NCBI RefSeq assembly: GCF_033807575.1
Contig: NC_084715.1
Span: 5,505,349-5,569,348, forward strand
DNA length: 64,000 nucleotides
Direction of reading: 5' to 3'
From: Cydia pomonella
Lineage: Eukaryota; Arthropoda; Insecta; Lepidoptera; Tortricidae
In this document: positions 55,000 through 64,000 of the stretch, one piece after another
Layout of the letters: the number at the start of each line of letters is the position of its first letter
Position numbering within the stretch: the first letter of the stretch is position 1
Made by a program: the position numbers and the translations under genes
The notes under the pieces: model-generated
Seen by the model: the letters and a program-made list of their open reading frames with translations, nothing else
Told to the model about the DNA's origin: nothing
The model's database searches: none

Positions 55000-56330
55000 G
55001 CAACAGTTCTACTATAAGAGATTTCACTCCTTTTAATTCCACACTCCATAGGTTGTGGATTAGTTATGGATCAAATCTGTCAGTGTCACAAGTAACATTT
55101 CTTCAGTGTCAAAAGTCACTATTGACACTGACAGATCAGATCCGGTATGTTATTCAAATAAGAATACGCCTGTACACTAAAATATCATCTTATTAGGCTT
55201 ACAGCAAATCTGATTCGTAAATAGTAGATTGTTATCCAAGGAAAGAAATGATGCCTTTCACCCGAGTTCATTTCGAATATGAGAAAAATAAAATACATGC
55301 GTTTTTTTATAACATGACTTAAGTATAACTTTTAATAGCATTTTTGAGGGTACTCTCAATTAACCTTTTAGGTAAAAGTATCGTTATTTATGAAATGGGG
55401 AGTTAAATATCCGAATGGAATTTGTATAACAAATCCATTTGGAAACCAAATTTCAATTGCTTATCTTAAAAAAACTACAATAATCGTACTTGGAAAGTAC
55501 AGAAATGTTCTTTCTGCTCATTTTTTAGAACAACAATGATCCTCTTTCAGAGCACGACAAATGAAAAATAATAAATATGAAAATTACTTTAAAATTATAC
55601 GTGCCAATCTTCATTCTTATCCTTCATCACTCTAACCAAAAGTAAGTAACATTATTACCTAATCTCACACTATATTTGTATTTCCAAAGCGATTGCTCAT
55701 ATCAATGGCATAACGCATTACCCTCCTTTCTTGCAACACGGCCAATACAAAAAAGCAAGTCAGCCGCTAATCTGTTGGGTAAAGTGTAATTTCAGGTCAT
55801 GTACAGTCAAGGATCAAAGTTGTGGCCGTTTAATTAAATATACAAACAATTTTTTTCTCTAAAACACTAGTTGACCAAGCGAAGCGATGATTTTCGTTTC
55901 AGCTTGTGCAAAGACGTTTTTGTTTGTCTGTCAGTCTATACGCATGATGTCTACACGTCGCATTTTTCGACCAATTGTTATGAAATATTGTGTGCGGGTG
56001 CAATAAGGAAAAAAAAATATTGATTCGGTTTTAGGATATTTTCAAAATGGCGTACCCAAGTAAATTGGCGAGGTCTGTAGCTGAATGGGCCATTACGCCA
56101 TTAGTTATTATTTTTATTTAGCTTTAGCTATTAGTCACTTAGATTTAAAAATTTTTAACTTTACAGTAAAAGCCCTCTCTAAAACCTTTTAAAATAACAC
56201 GGCATTAGATGCTATCCCTTGCTATAAAATATTCAAGATTTAATTTTAAATGAAATGTATTATAATCTAGCTTTGAAAACAGCAGCCAAATAACGCTAGA
56301 CCCTACTCATAGTGCTGCCGGTAAGTAAGG
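55000..56330. other. No gene seen
   Basis: CTGTCAGTGTCACAAGTAAC and AGTGTCAAAAGTCACTATTG near 55080-55130 are partly repetitive. GACCAAGCGAAGCGATGATTTTC at 55872 to TCAGTCTATACGCATG looks like a dispersed repeat. Confidence 0.4.
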
Positions 56331-56334
56331 TTGC

Positions 56335-56485
56335 CAGAGCTCAACGAGGGGTGGGGGGGGGGGGAGGGTTTAGGGTCGGCAATGCGCATGTCTCCTCTGG
56401 AGTCGTAGGCGTACATAGGCTACGGAGACGCTTTCCATCAGGCGGGCCGTATGCTTGTTTGCCACCGACGTAGTATAAAAAAAAT
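56335..56485 (+). repeat. LINE 3'-tail fragment
   Basis: The sequence TCAACGAGGGGTGGGGG, GGGTCGGCAATGCGCATG, ACGCTTTCCATCAGGCGGGC and CCACCGACGTAGTATAAAAAAA gives the tail and part of the preceding 3' region. Confidence 0.65.
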
Positions 56486-56533
56486 TGCGTCATGAAATTT
56501 AAACCACCAGCGATACTCTGCGTAGAGACTTTA

Positions 56534-56718
56534 TAGGTCATACTGAGCAACTTTTATTATAGGACCAATGCAGCAATCGCAAAAAAAATGGCTTTTTCAA
56601 AAACTTGGCTCTCCCCTAGAAATCAGCTGCATCGCAACACCCGCCATGTATGAAACAGCCAAATTTCTGTTCGCGATTTGGACATTGGTCCCATAATATA
56701 AATGGTTCAGTATGACCT
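56534..56718. mobile_element. MITE with AGGTCATACTGAGC ends, copy 2
   Basis: AGGTCATACTGAGCAACTTTT faces ATGGTTCAGTATGACCT. Confidence 0.75.
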
Positions 56719-57063
56719 ATTTTAAAGTCACTACGGATAGTGTGGCTATATTTATAGTGTTTAACATTTCACTCTGTATTACTGAGTGATAGCAGACTGC
56801 AAAACAAAAATTGTCAAAGTTCGCTCAAGCCTTGATATAGGATTCAATAGATTTCTGTTCCGAGTTAGAACATTTTAATTAAAGCTAAATTTAATATATA
56901 TTTGGGATTATAACTTTTAGAGCTTTATACGATCGGATGATTAATTTTAAAGTAGAGACGCTTTTCAGATACATTTTCGGACATTGACCTGCTAGTTTAT
57001 CTCTGTTGCACGCGCATAATTATATTGCTGTCAAAGTCGCAGTGGCATTGACAGCCAGCATCA

Positions 57064-57290
57064 TAAATAAATAAATATTATAGGACATTATTACACAAAT
57101 TGACTAAACCCACAGTAAGCTCAATAAGGCCTGTGTTGTGAGTACTTGGACAACGATATATGTAATATATAAATACTTAAATACATAGAAAACACCCATG
57201 ACTCAGGAACAAATAATCATGCTCATCACAAAAATAAATGCCGGTACTAGGATTTGAACGCGGGACCATCGGCTTCATAGGCAGGGTCAC
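57064..57290 (-). mobile_element. tRNA-derived SINE, copy 7
   Basis: It is the inverse of the SINE body: TAAATATTATAGGACATTA at the left (tail), B-box complement GGATTTGAACGC near 57250, GGCTTCATAGGCAGGGTC at the right. The head is truncated. Confidence 0.8.
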
Positions 57291-57790
57291 TCACTCACTC
57301 AAAGTTTTGATTCTACAGAAATGAAATGGTACCTTTTCATCAAAACTCATAAGGAACCTATAAAAGGTTTAAGTTGCATAACAACATTAATTAACATCTC
57401 CGAGAAACTCATAGTTTCATCCTAAGTACACATTATTTTAATTTGCGTAATCCCCTTAGCTTTCATATGGGATTACTATTCAATAGGAAGGATTGTTAGT
57501 CATAATTGCATAACGTCTAGAAATCTGTACATGTGGTGGAATACGGAATCGCCTGTTTACGCAGATGATGTCATGGTGTTACCTAAATATAGGTAAATCT
57601 AGGTCCACTCCGTTTTGGCGTCTGTTTCATAATGGTTTATCCGGGTGAATTAGTTTATTGACTTTTTAGGCTTATGGAGCAATTTCTTAAGTACTATAAA
57701 CATGAGTTACATACGTACCTAATTTTGAAATTAAGTATAAGTACGATATTTTCAGTTTTCTTGTACACATTCTTTTTGGTTTTGTCTTAT

Positions 57791-58093
57791 GGCTCCTCTA
57801 CACGATAGGCCATCATACTGGCCTACTAAGATGGGCCAGCGACGCCAGCGTGTACAGAGCGCAGTGGTGTTGGATAGCTTATAGCGCGACGCGATGGCAA
57901 TGGGATGGCCACGGTGACGGTTTTTCGTCTACACATCCAAGGAAGTGGGCCAACGATGGCAGTACGCATGCCACGCATGGAATGGGCCACGTGTATGTAC
58001 GTGGCCCATTCCAGAATTATATCGTGAAATTGCGTTTCAACCATTGCATGACCATCTCGCTGGTCCAACGCTGGGCCATCGTGTAGAGGACCC
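57791..58093. mobile_element. MITE with TCCTCTACACGATGGCC-type ends
   Basis: GGCTCCTCTACACGATAGGCC faces GGGCCATCGTGTAGAGGACCC. The middle has GGAATGGGCCACGTG / CACGTGGCCCATTCC-like inner arms. The overlapping open frames on both strands are by-products of this symmetry. Confidence 0.8.
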
Positions 58094-58099
58094 ATTATT

Positions 58100-59370
58100 A
58101 TTTTTATTATATTAAAAATATTCTGCCATAGAACTACGATATTTTAATAATAGTCACCCCTGAACGGAAGTATTCGAGTTCATTTTGGACTATAAATAGT
58201 TAAAGAAAGGTCTCGGTATTCGCCTTAGGACTAGTATCTCCACAATGTTTTTTCCTGCGCTACTCACGTCGTTCAAACTGTTTCTGGAGAACTTGACCTA
58301 TAAACACGTAATTCAACATTGGGAGCCATCACCATCACACACTGCTCTTTCCGGTGCGCGATCACTCAAGAACATTAAATTTATGCCCCAGTACACATCA
58401 CACAAATAAGCATTACGCCACTAGAAACGATATAAAAAGCAACACCCAAGATGCAGCATCCGAAACATCAATTTACTTTTACTATCATAATGCAATATCA
58501 GGGCACTCGAAACGTGTTAAGATTGCATCATTATTGACTGTTACAAGCTACCTTCTACCATTTCCTTTAACTTTAAATATAAATCTTAATGGTCATGAAA
58601 CAAGGTTGCATTTTCCAGCGGCGATTTTCTGAGAAATGATGTTTGGAAAGTTATAGTAGGATGCACTCTTAAATTATTGAACATAATGCCTCTTACGTTA
58701 TGTTGTACTGTGGTCAGATTATGAAATAGTTTTTTTGGCATTGTTAGTATGAGGGGATTGAGTGCCTAGGTTACCGAAATCTAGTTATTTGTTTCGACAT
58801 TAGAATGCGAATAAGGAAAAAGGCATGCAATGTGTAATTACTACTTTGTTAATCGCAATAAAATGCGCTCAATAGCAATTAATGTATTGTTTTGTATAAA
58901 ATCGTTCATAAAAAGTGACCTTTCTTCATTGTTTATAATATTCATGGAAAGACCATAACCGAATTGACTCTATTAATCGATGAATGGCCTATAAAAATCG
59001 ATTAACGTCACCGTAATCGATTTATTGAATGGTATCATTATACTGGTAGAGTCTGGAAGCATCATTTCCTTCACTTAAGAACCACTAGAGTAAGTAAGCC
59101 ACGTCATGTCATTCAAATGGGTCAAACACATTTCATTTTCATTGTCAATTTCAGAAAAGGGTCATTTCTGTAGACAATAATATTAAAATGTTACGGACTC
59201 AGGTACATTCATGTATATCTCATTTATACAAGCTTTTATTTCATTTGCCCTGTTAGTATGTATGTTAGTTAGTGTGGGTCAAATTTCGGAAGCTAAATTT
59301 GACCCACTTCTCCATTTCAGATTGTGCTGAAATTTTGCATACATATGTAAATCGGATGAAAATGCAATTG
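58100..59370. other. No gene seen
   Basis: AT-rich. A local ATCGATTAACG / GTAATCGATTTATTG pair is near 58975-59035. The 92-codon frame at 58354 has no recognisable feature. Confidence 0.4.
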
Positions 59371-59374
59371 CTGA

Positions 59375-59525
59375 TGATCGAGACAGGAGGTGGCCATGGG
59401 AACTCAGTGATAAATCAACGCAAACTAATTATTGTGTTTGGGGTTGTTAGCATGGTCTCGATAAGTATTTAGTTATTTGTGGAAAGAAAAGTAGTCAGCG
59501 ATAAAAACTTGTACCAAAAATTAAA
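59375..59525. repeat. Dispersed repeat, second copy of 39105-39270
   Basis: GACAGGAGGTGGCCATGGGAAC through AAAACTTGTACCAAAAAT. Confidence 0.65.
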
Positions 59526-59860
59526 TCTGGACAAATCCTATTCCTATTTGAATCTCAAATACTGAAAAAATCTATCCCGCAGCGTAAATAGTTTTGGAGT
59601 CTCTTTTACCTTTGCGATGTCTACAGATAAGGCGCGAACGAGTTAAGCTTCCAATAAAATGTGTATAACCGAAATAGAAACCCACTTTGGAACACGTGAC
59701 CGTACCTACCCATGTTTTGCTGTGTTTTTGCCTTGTATTTTTTGTATCTGCCATTTTGCAAGATGGCGCCAGCTGCTCGATATTTTGGGTTTATTGCCAC
59801 TATTCTTTTTTTTATATCGGGTGTATATTTAGTCACCTGCAATAACTTACGGGATGAATA

Positions 59861-59990
59861 TGGTCATACTGAGCAACTTTTACTACGGGACCAACCCCGG
59901 AATCGCGAAAAAAAAATACTCTCCTAGGTATAGAAAATGTCAAGGTCAGGCAGCCAAAATGTATGAAACAGCCAATTTTTTGCGTGCTTT
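59861..59990. mobile_element. MITE with GGTCATACTGAGC end, copy 3, right end lost
   Basis: The left half TGGTCATACTGAGCAACTTTT, GACCAACCCCGGAATCGCG is clear. The matching right terminus is not found. Confidence 0.65.
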
Positions 59991-60066
59991 GTTATTAATT
60001 AAAATTAATTAATACGATTCTTTAAATGTGTCGCTTTTGATGTTTTTAGTTTTTACTTACTAAGGT

Positions 60067-60234
60067 AAGGCTTACGTGAGCGAATAACTCGCGAATGCGA
60101 AGCGGCGCAGCGCCGGTGAATTCAATCTTTTGATACCTATGGAAGTGTCCTACGTGGGCGATCTCGTTGTGAACGCGAATGCCGTTGGGCCGCCGCGCCG
60201 CGTCGCATCGCGAGTTATTCGCTCACGTAAGCCA
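60067..60234. mobile_element. GC-rich MITE with GGCTTACGTGAGCGAATAAC ends
   Basis: GGCTTACGTGAGCGAATAAC...CGCGAATGCG is mirrored by CGCATCGCG...GTTATTCGCTCACGTAAGCC. Confidence 0.85.
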
Positions 60235-60643
60235 CTGCGTAATGGCCCCGACGGAACACCAGGCTAGCACCATGTTGAGACGGAACCGTTTCGTGGCTAT
60301 GATGATATTATGTTATCTTAAAATGTGTTATACCTACTTATAGTTTGTTTTTCGATTGTTTACATGTTTCTTAATTTATTTTCGTCATCAGGGCTCAGAA
60401 CCGGTTTATTTTTAAATCCCGAAATAAACCGAAAGCGGTTTATTTAGTTTTTAAGCCCAATATTTTTAATTATTTTATACTCTTTACGTAGGACTGGATC
60501 ATGTATTTAAGTAACAACTTCGCATTAACAGATAATCCCATTAAAAATGAAATAATAAACCAAAGAACGAAAAAGAACGTAATAATACCGGTATTTTTTT
60601 GTATGAAGAAAAAACCGGTTCCGAGCCTTGTTCGTCATATAGG

Positions 60644-60711
60644 GTCGCCATCAGATATATCGGAGCGGCCAAGGTGCTCACAAATATCTGAACACGCATT
60701 CTAACTCCTTG
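60644..60711. repeat. Left half of the GTCGCCATCAGATATAT MITE
   Basis: It matches 30229-30300 up to CTCCTTGAC. The hAT-like element inserts just after it, and the expected right half is not recognisable beyond 62135. Confidence 0.7.
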
Positions 60712-60719
60712 ACAATGAG

Positions 60720-62127
60720 TAAGGTCCGACCGAGAACGCTTTTTTTGTCTCGGCCGAGACCGAGACCGAGACCGAGATTCAATGGATTCTCGGCCGAGAC
60801 CGAGACCGAGACCGAGAATTTATAAAATAGAAAAAAAAAGTACGAGATTTGCACTAAAAATATTTTTAATATCGAAATTCGACGATTTATCAGCAAAAAG
60901 TTATCATAGGTAATCAATTCGTAGCGCTATTAAATAGTATTTTTAGGGTTCCGTAGCCAAAATGGCAAAAATGGAACCCTTATAGTTTAGTCATGTCTTT
61001 ATGTCTGTCGGTCTGTGCGTATGTCAGAGCTATTTTACTCATAAACTATACAATATATTTTATAAACAAATTTGGAACGTAGGTGTAAATGTATTATGTA
61101 AGTTGCTTCTTAGATTAGAAAAAAAAAGTAAAACATATTTTCAACTATATACTCCATACAAATGTAATTAAAAGTTAAAAATAATTCATGTTAGGTCATC
61201 ATTAGATAGGTCTTTAAAAATACATAAAGATTGCTAAAAATATTTTTTTATGAAGTCAATATTTTTGGAAATAATTGCTAAAAAAAATAGTGTGATCTCC
61301 TCTAACTTTTGAACTGGGAGAGCAAAACCATTTTCAAAATATCTAAATAATAAATCTACATAAGCAATTATTTTTTCAGGAAAATTATTTAGAATATGGT
61401 CGCGCGGTTAAGCCATTTAAGATTTATAAAAAAACTGATCTTATTAAAACGACGAAAGTGCCACTAACATACGCTCTTTTGCTTGTACGGCTTTTTGTAC
61501 GGAACCTTCCATTATGCGTGGTCCGACACGCACTTGGCTGGTTTTTTCAGTATGGATGTGCACAAAAAGAGGTACAATAATAATAATCAAAATAAAGAGT
61601 TATATATTGTAACCCAAAAAATCCGCTACAGGTGTCGTTTTGTACTTACCTACTGCTTTGTTTTTTCCCATTAACACAAATATATTTAGTATTAAAATAT
61701 CCAGTGTCATCTTCCACTCACAAAAAGTTAATCTAAGTTACATCCCGAGCAAAATATACACTCATTTAGTCATCAATAACAACAACCACAAACGAAAAGA
61801 CCCAAATGAAATGAACAAGTCATTACTTGTAACCGCACCTATCCGATCCCAACACTTAGTATTTCGTAAGTAATTGGCTTAAAATGTGGGTACAAAACCA
61901 ATCAAAATAACAAAAACGTCACACCAATCGGGCGATGCAACCAACGGGTGGCTTAGATCCCGGTGCTCGTGCGTGGAAAATTCAAATTCACCAATGATAA
62001 CTCATTGCCTAGTCTCGGCTCTCGGCCAAAATGGGCCGAGATTCCTGCCGAGACCGAGATCTCGGTTCGATTTTTGGCCGAGAATGCCGAGACCGAGACC
62101 GAGACCGAGACTCTCGGTCGGACCTTA
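60720..62127. mobile_element. hAT-like non-autonomous element, 1408 bp, 8-bp target duplication
   Basis: TAAGGTCCGACCGAGA at the left end is exactly mirrored by TCTCGGTCGGACCTTA at the right. ACAATGAG occurs directly outside both ends (60712-60719, 62128-62135). An 8-bp duplication is the hallmark of hAT transposons. Both flanks inside carry CGAGAC hexamer arrays (GAGACCGAGACCGAGACCGA). No transposase is present. A separate repeat is nested at 60940-61547. Confidence 0.85.
60940..61547 (-). repeat. Dispersed GGGTTCCGTAGCC repeat nested in the hAT-like element
   Basis: TTTTTAGGGTTCCGTAGCC at the left and GTCCGACACGCACTTGGCTGG at the right match the ends of 34269-35185. The interior is diverged. 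Confidence 0.7.
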
Positions 62128-62232
62128 ACAATGAGGCAATGTTACACCATCAATAAATTAGTTCTATAAGTATTTCTATTCCTAATAGGCCCAGACTAAT
62201 ATGCACAGTCAAGGAATATAATTTTTTGCCAC

Positions 62233-62365
62233 TTCACGTCTGAAAATATTGATACGGAAAAAATGACAAAAAGATGTATACACGACTTTATTGCTCATAT
62301 ATTAAAGTAGTGTATACATATTTTTGGCACTTTGTCCGTATTTATGTTTTCAGACGTGACCGTAC
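62233..62365. mobile_element. Foldback MITE (CACGTCTGAAAATAT family), copy 2
   Basis: CACGTCTGAAAATATTGATACGG faces CCGTATTTATGTTTTCAGACGTG. GTATACACGACTTTATTGC lies at the centre, as in 15250-15385. Confidence 0.75.
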
Positions 62366-62689
62366 CAATCTTATCTAAAAGATCTCGCAAATATCTAAGT
62401 GCGAACGCCCCAATAAAAGAAGATTACTAGCGCGTGTCACGGCAGGCCAAGGCCGGCAGATGCCCTTCGCTTTTTTCGTTTTTTAGGTTATGTCTGCCAT
62501 TAGTGAGTTACCTAATAGAACGTGGAAATAATAACAAAAGCTTTGGTTACCTACCGTTTTACTGCTTTCTCGAAGTTTACTAAAAGGCTAACCTGAGTAG
62601 TTATTTAATTTACCTGGGTGATATAAACTGGGTATATAATAAGGATTATTTGGAATAGTTAGTTGGGAAGCTTTTTTTAATATACTCGA

Positions 62690-63187
62690 TGTTTTTAAAA
62701 CTCCGTTTTTATGGGTGCATTCCGGAGCTTAAATTAATTTCTTGAAGACACCGGTATTCTAATTACCTCCATTTTGAAGATAATCAATCATTTTTTTATC
62801 TGATAGCCCCTTACGACCGTGGACACAAGCCTTATAGCCTGCTTATTTATGTTGATTAGTGTTTAGTACGAGTTCATGCATGTACTGCTAAACGCAGGTA
62901 CTATCACAGAATAACTAATAGTACTACCGTACTATGGTACTATCTCGGACGATCGATGTTCGAAATTATATTGGTACTCGTATAGGTATCATAGTTTTCA
63001 ATTGTTTGGTTTAATTAAACATAATGTCCATTTTACAGCAACGCTATACTTTCATATTCAGCATTTAATTAGATTTCAAGAAAAAAAAAACAAATTTACG
63101 AACATTACCTACACCAGTTAGTTTCATTAAGTAAAATGTACTCAGCCATACGCCGAAGTTAACGGAATTTTATAAAAACACCATGTA
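62690..63187. mobile_element. Non-coding TIR element, copy 2 of a pair
   Basis: It aligns to 27487-27937 through GTGCATTCCGGAGCTTAAAT, GATTAGTGTTTAGTACGAGTT and CATAGTTTTCAATTG. It is longer because of an insertion near 62905-62945. The terminal CCGTG motifs are eroded. Confidence 0.55.
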
Positions 63188-63189
63188 AC

Positions 63190-64000
63190 ATCTTGTACAT
63201 ACGTATTCTTGCAAATATACGCTTCTATTCTATTTTATTGTACGAGTATTCTATTCTATTATATTATAGGTAAGTGGTAAGTATACCTACAGTGCATCAG
63301 TCGCAAGCAAGCTTTCGTCCGATGGTCCGATGATGGTAGTGACGTTTCTTCAGACAAAAACGTATCTTAAAATTCGATTCGGGCCGAATGTAATAATTAT
63401 AAGATGAATTGTCTACTTCTTCATAAAGAGCTATAAAGAGCTATGGATAAAAGGCACTAATGAAGTGCCTAAGAATAGGTACCAGCCGTATTGAGTTTCA
63501 AACGTAGAGTAGAGAATTCAAACGTAGGTACACTGTTATCAGAGTGATATCTGAATATTCTAAATGATGTCATTTATTTGAGTGACTTATGGTACGGGTA
63601 CTGGAGGTTCATTAGATATTTCTACAAAACTTTCAGAAGAAAAGAAAGATGTTACACGTGTCATGTATGATATAGATTGAAGAGATATTTGATATCATTG
63701 TATTTCGCTAGTCGCCTCGTTTTAACATGAACTGTCAATAACCTATAGGTAATTAAATGATAGTTATTGTTATTGCCTTCACAAGTAATTGATCTCTACA
63801 GAAAGCAATTAACTTTATGAAAAACCTTTTCTCACCCTCTAAAGCTAATATGTGTCTCTTTCTGAAGATAGCTAGTGATATCAAATATATTAAAACGTAT
63901 TGAAAAGGGCTCCACGAAGCGAAATATTTGAACATTTTTTTAGTTTAATGAAGATAAAGGTTAGAGTTTTTTTTTTAAATTAATAAATGCCTAACTTTTT
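63190..64000. other. Window end, no gene seen
   Basis: 63200-63265 carries an inverted LINE-tail-like GCTTCTATTCTATTTTATTG / ATTCTATTCTATTATATT. GAGCTATAAAGAGCTATGG near 63427 is a short direct repeat. Nothing else is recognised. Confidence 0.4.

Noticed and set aside
57850..58086. Overlapping frames on both strands of about 80 codons
   Set aside because: They are produced by the symmetry of the MITE at 57791-58093, with no domain or splice evidence.
1..64000. CRISPR arrays, operons, ribosome-binding sites, rRNA genes
   Set aside because: The window is eukaryotic, with spliced genes and eukaryotic transposons. No regularly spaced short repeats or rRNA-like sequence were seen.

Overview
The window looks like nuclear DNA of a moth or butterfly. 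It is AT-rich and intron-rich, and packed with the foldback MITEs, tRNA-derived SINEs and truncated non-LTR retrotransposons I associate with lepidopteran genomes. The UDP-glycosyltransferase gene has insect architecture. All family names come from reading the sequence. No database search was run.

Layout. (1) 1-3750: a Ty3/Gypsy-type LTR retrotransposon on the minus strand, with a 203-bp 5' LTR, primer-binding site, gag, and a pol frame that is open to the window edge. gag and pol share one frame and are separated by a single TGA followed by CTAG. (2) 3751-11100: mostly repeats, including 137-bp tandem copies of a Cys-rich exon-like unit, MITEs and LINE remnants. (3) 11100-21100: an apparently intact four-exon UDP-glycosyltransferase gene on the minus strand (12653-18479, 527 residues). 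It is bracketed by two foldback MITE copies that look identical by eye. Two plus-strand exon candidates (11135-11383 and 13453-13524) interleave with it. (4) 20956-43703: exons of a plus-strand single-pass receptor. It has a signal peptide, two fibronectin-III-like modules and one membrane span, and every splice phase agrees. The cytoplasmic part is not in view, so a Torso-like receptor tyrosine kinase is only a suggestion. Three of its ectodomain exons are followed in the next intron by decayed tandem copies of themselves. (5) 43704-64000: mainly mobile DNA. It includes a 3.0-kb CMC/EnSpm-like transposon with a transposase fragment, a small two-exon THAP-domain gene, a 1.4-kb hAT-like element with an 8-bp target duplication, and many SINEs and MITEs.

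Nested insertions order many events: a CMC-like element inside a MITE, a piggyBac remnant inside a retrotransposon fragment at TTAA, and a hairpin element inside another copy of that retrotransposon family. The two host genes with solid models are the glycosyltransferase, which would conjugate sugars to small lipophilic molecules in the endoplasmic reticulum, and the receptor. Nothing in the sequence links their functions. They are close neighbours whose transcripts may overlap.
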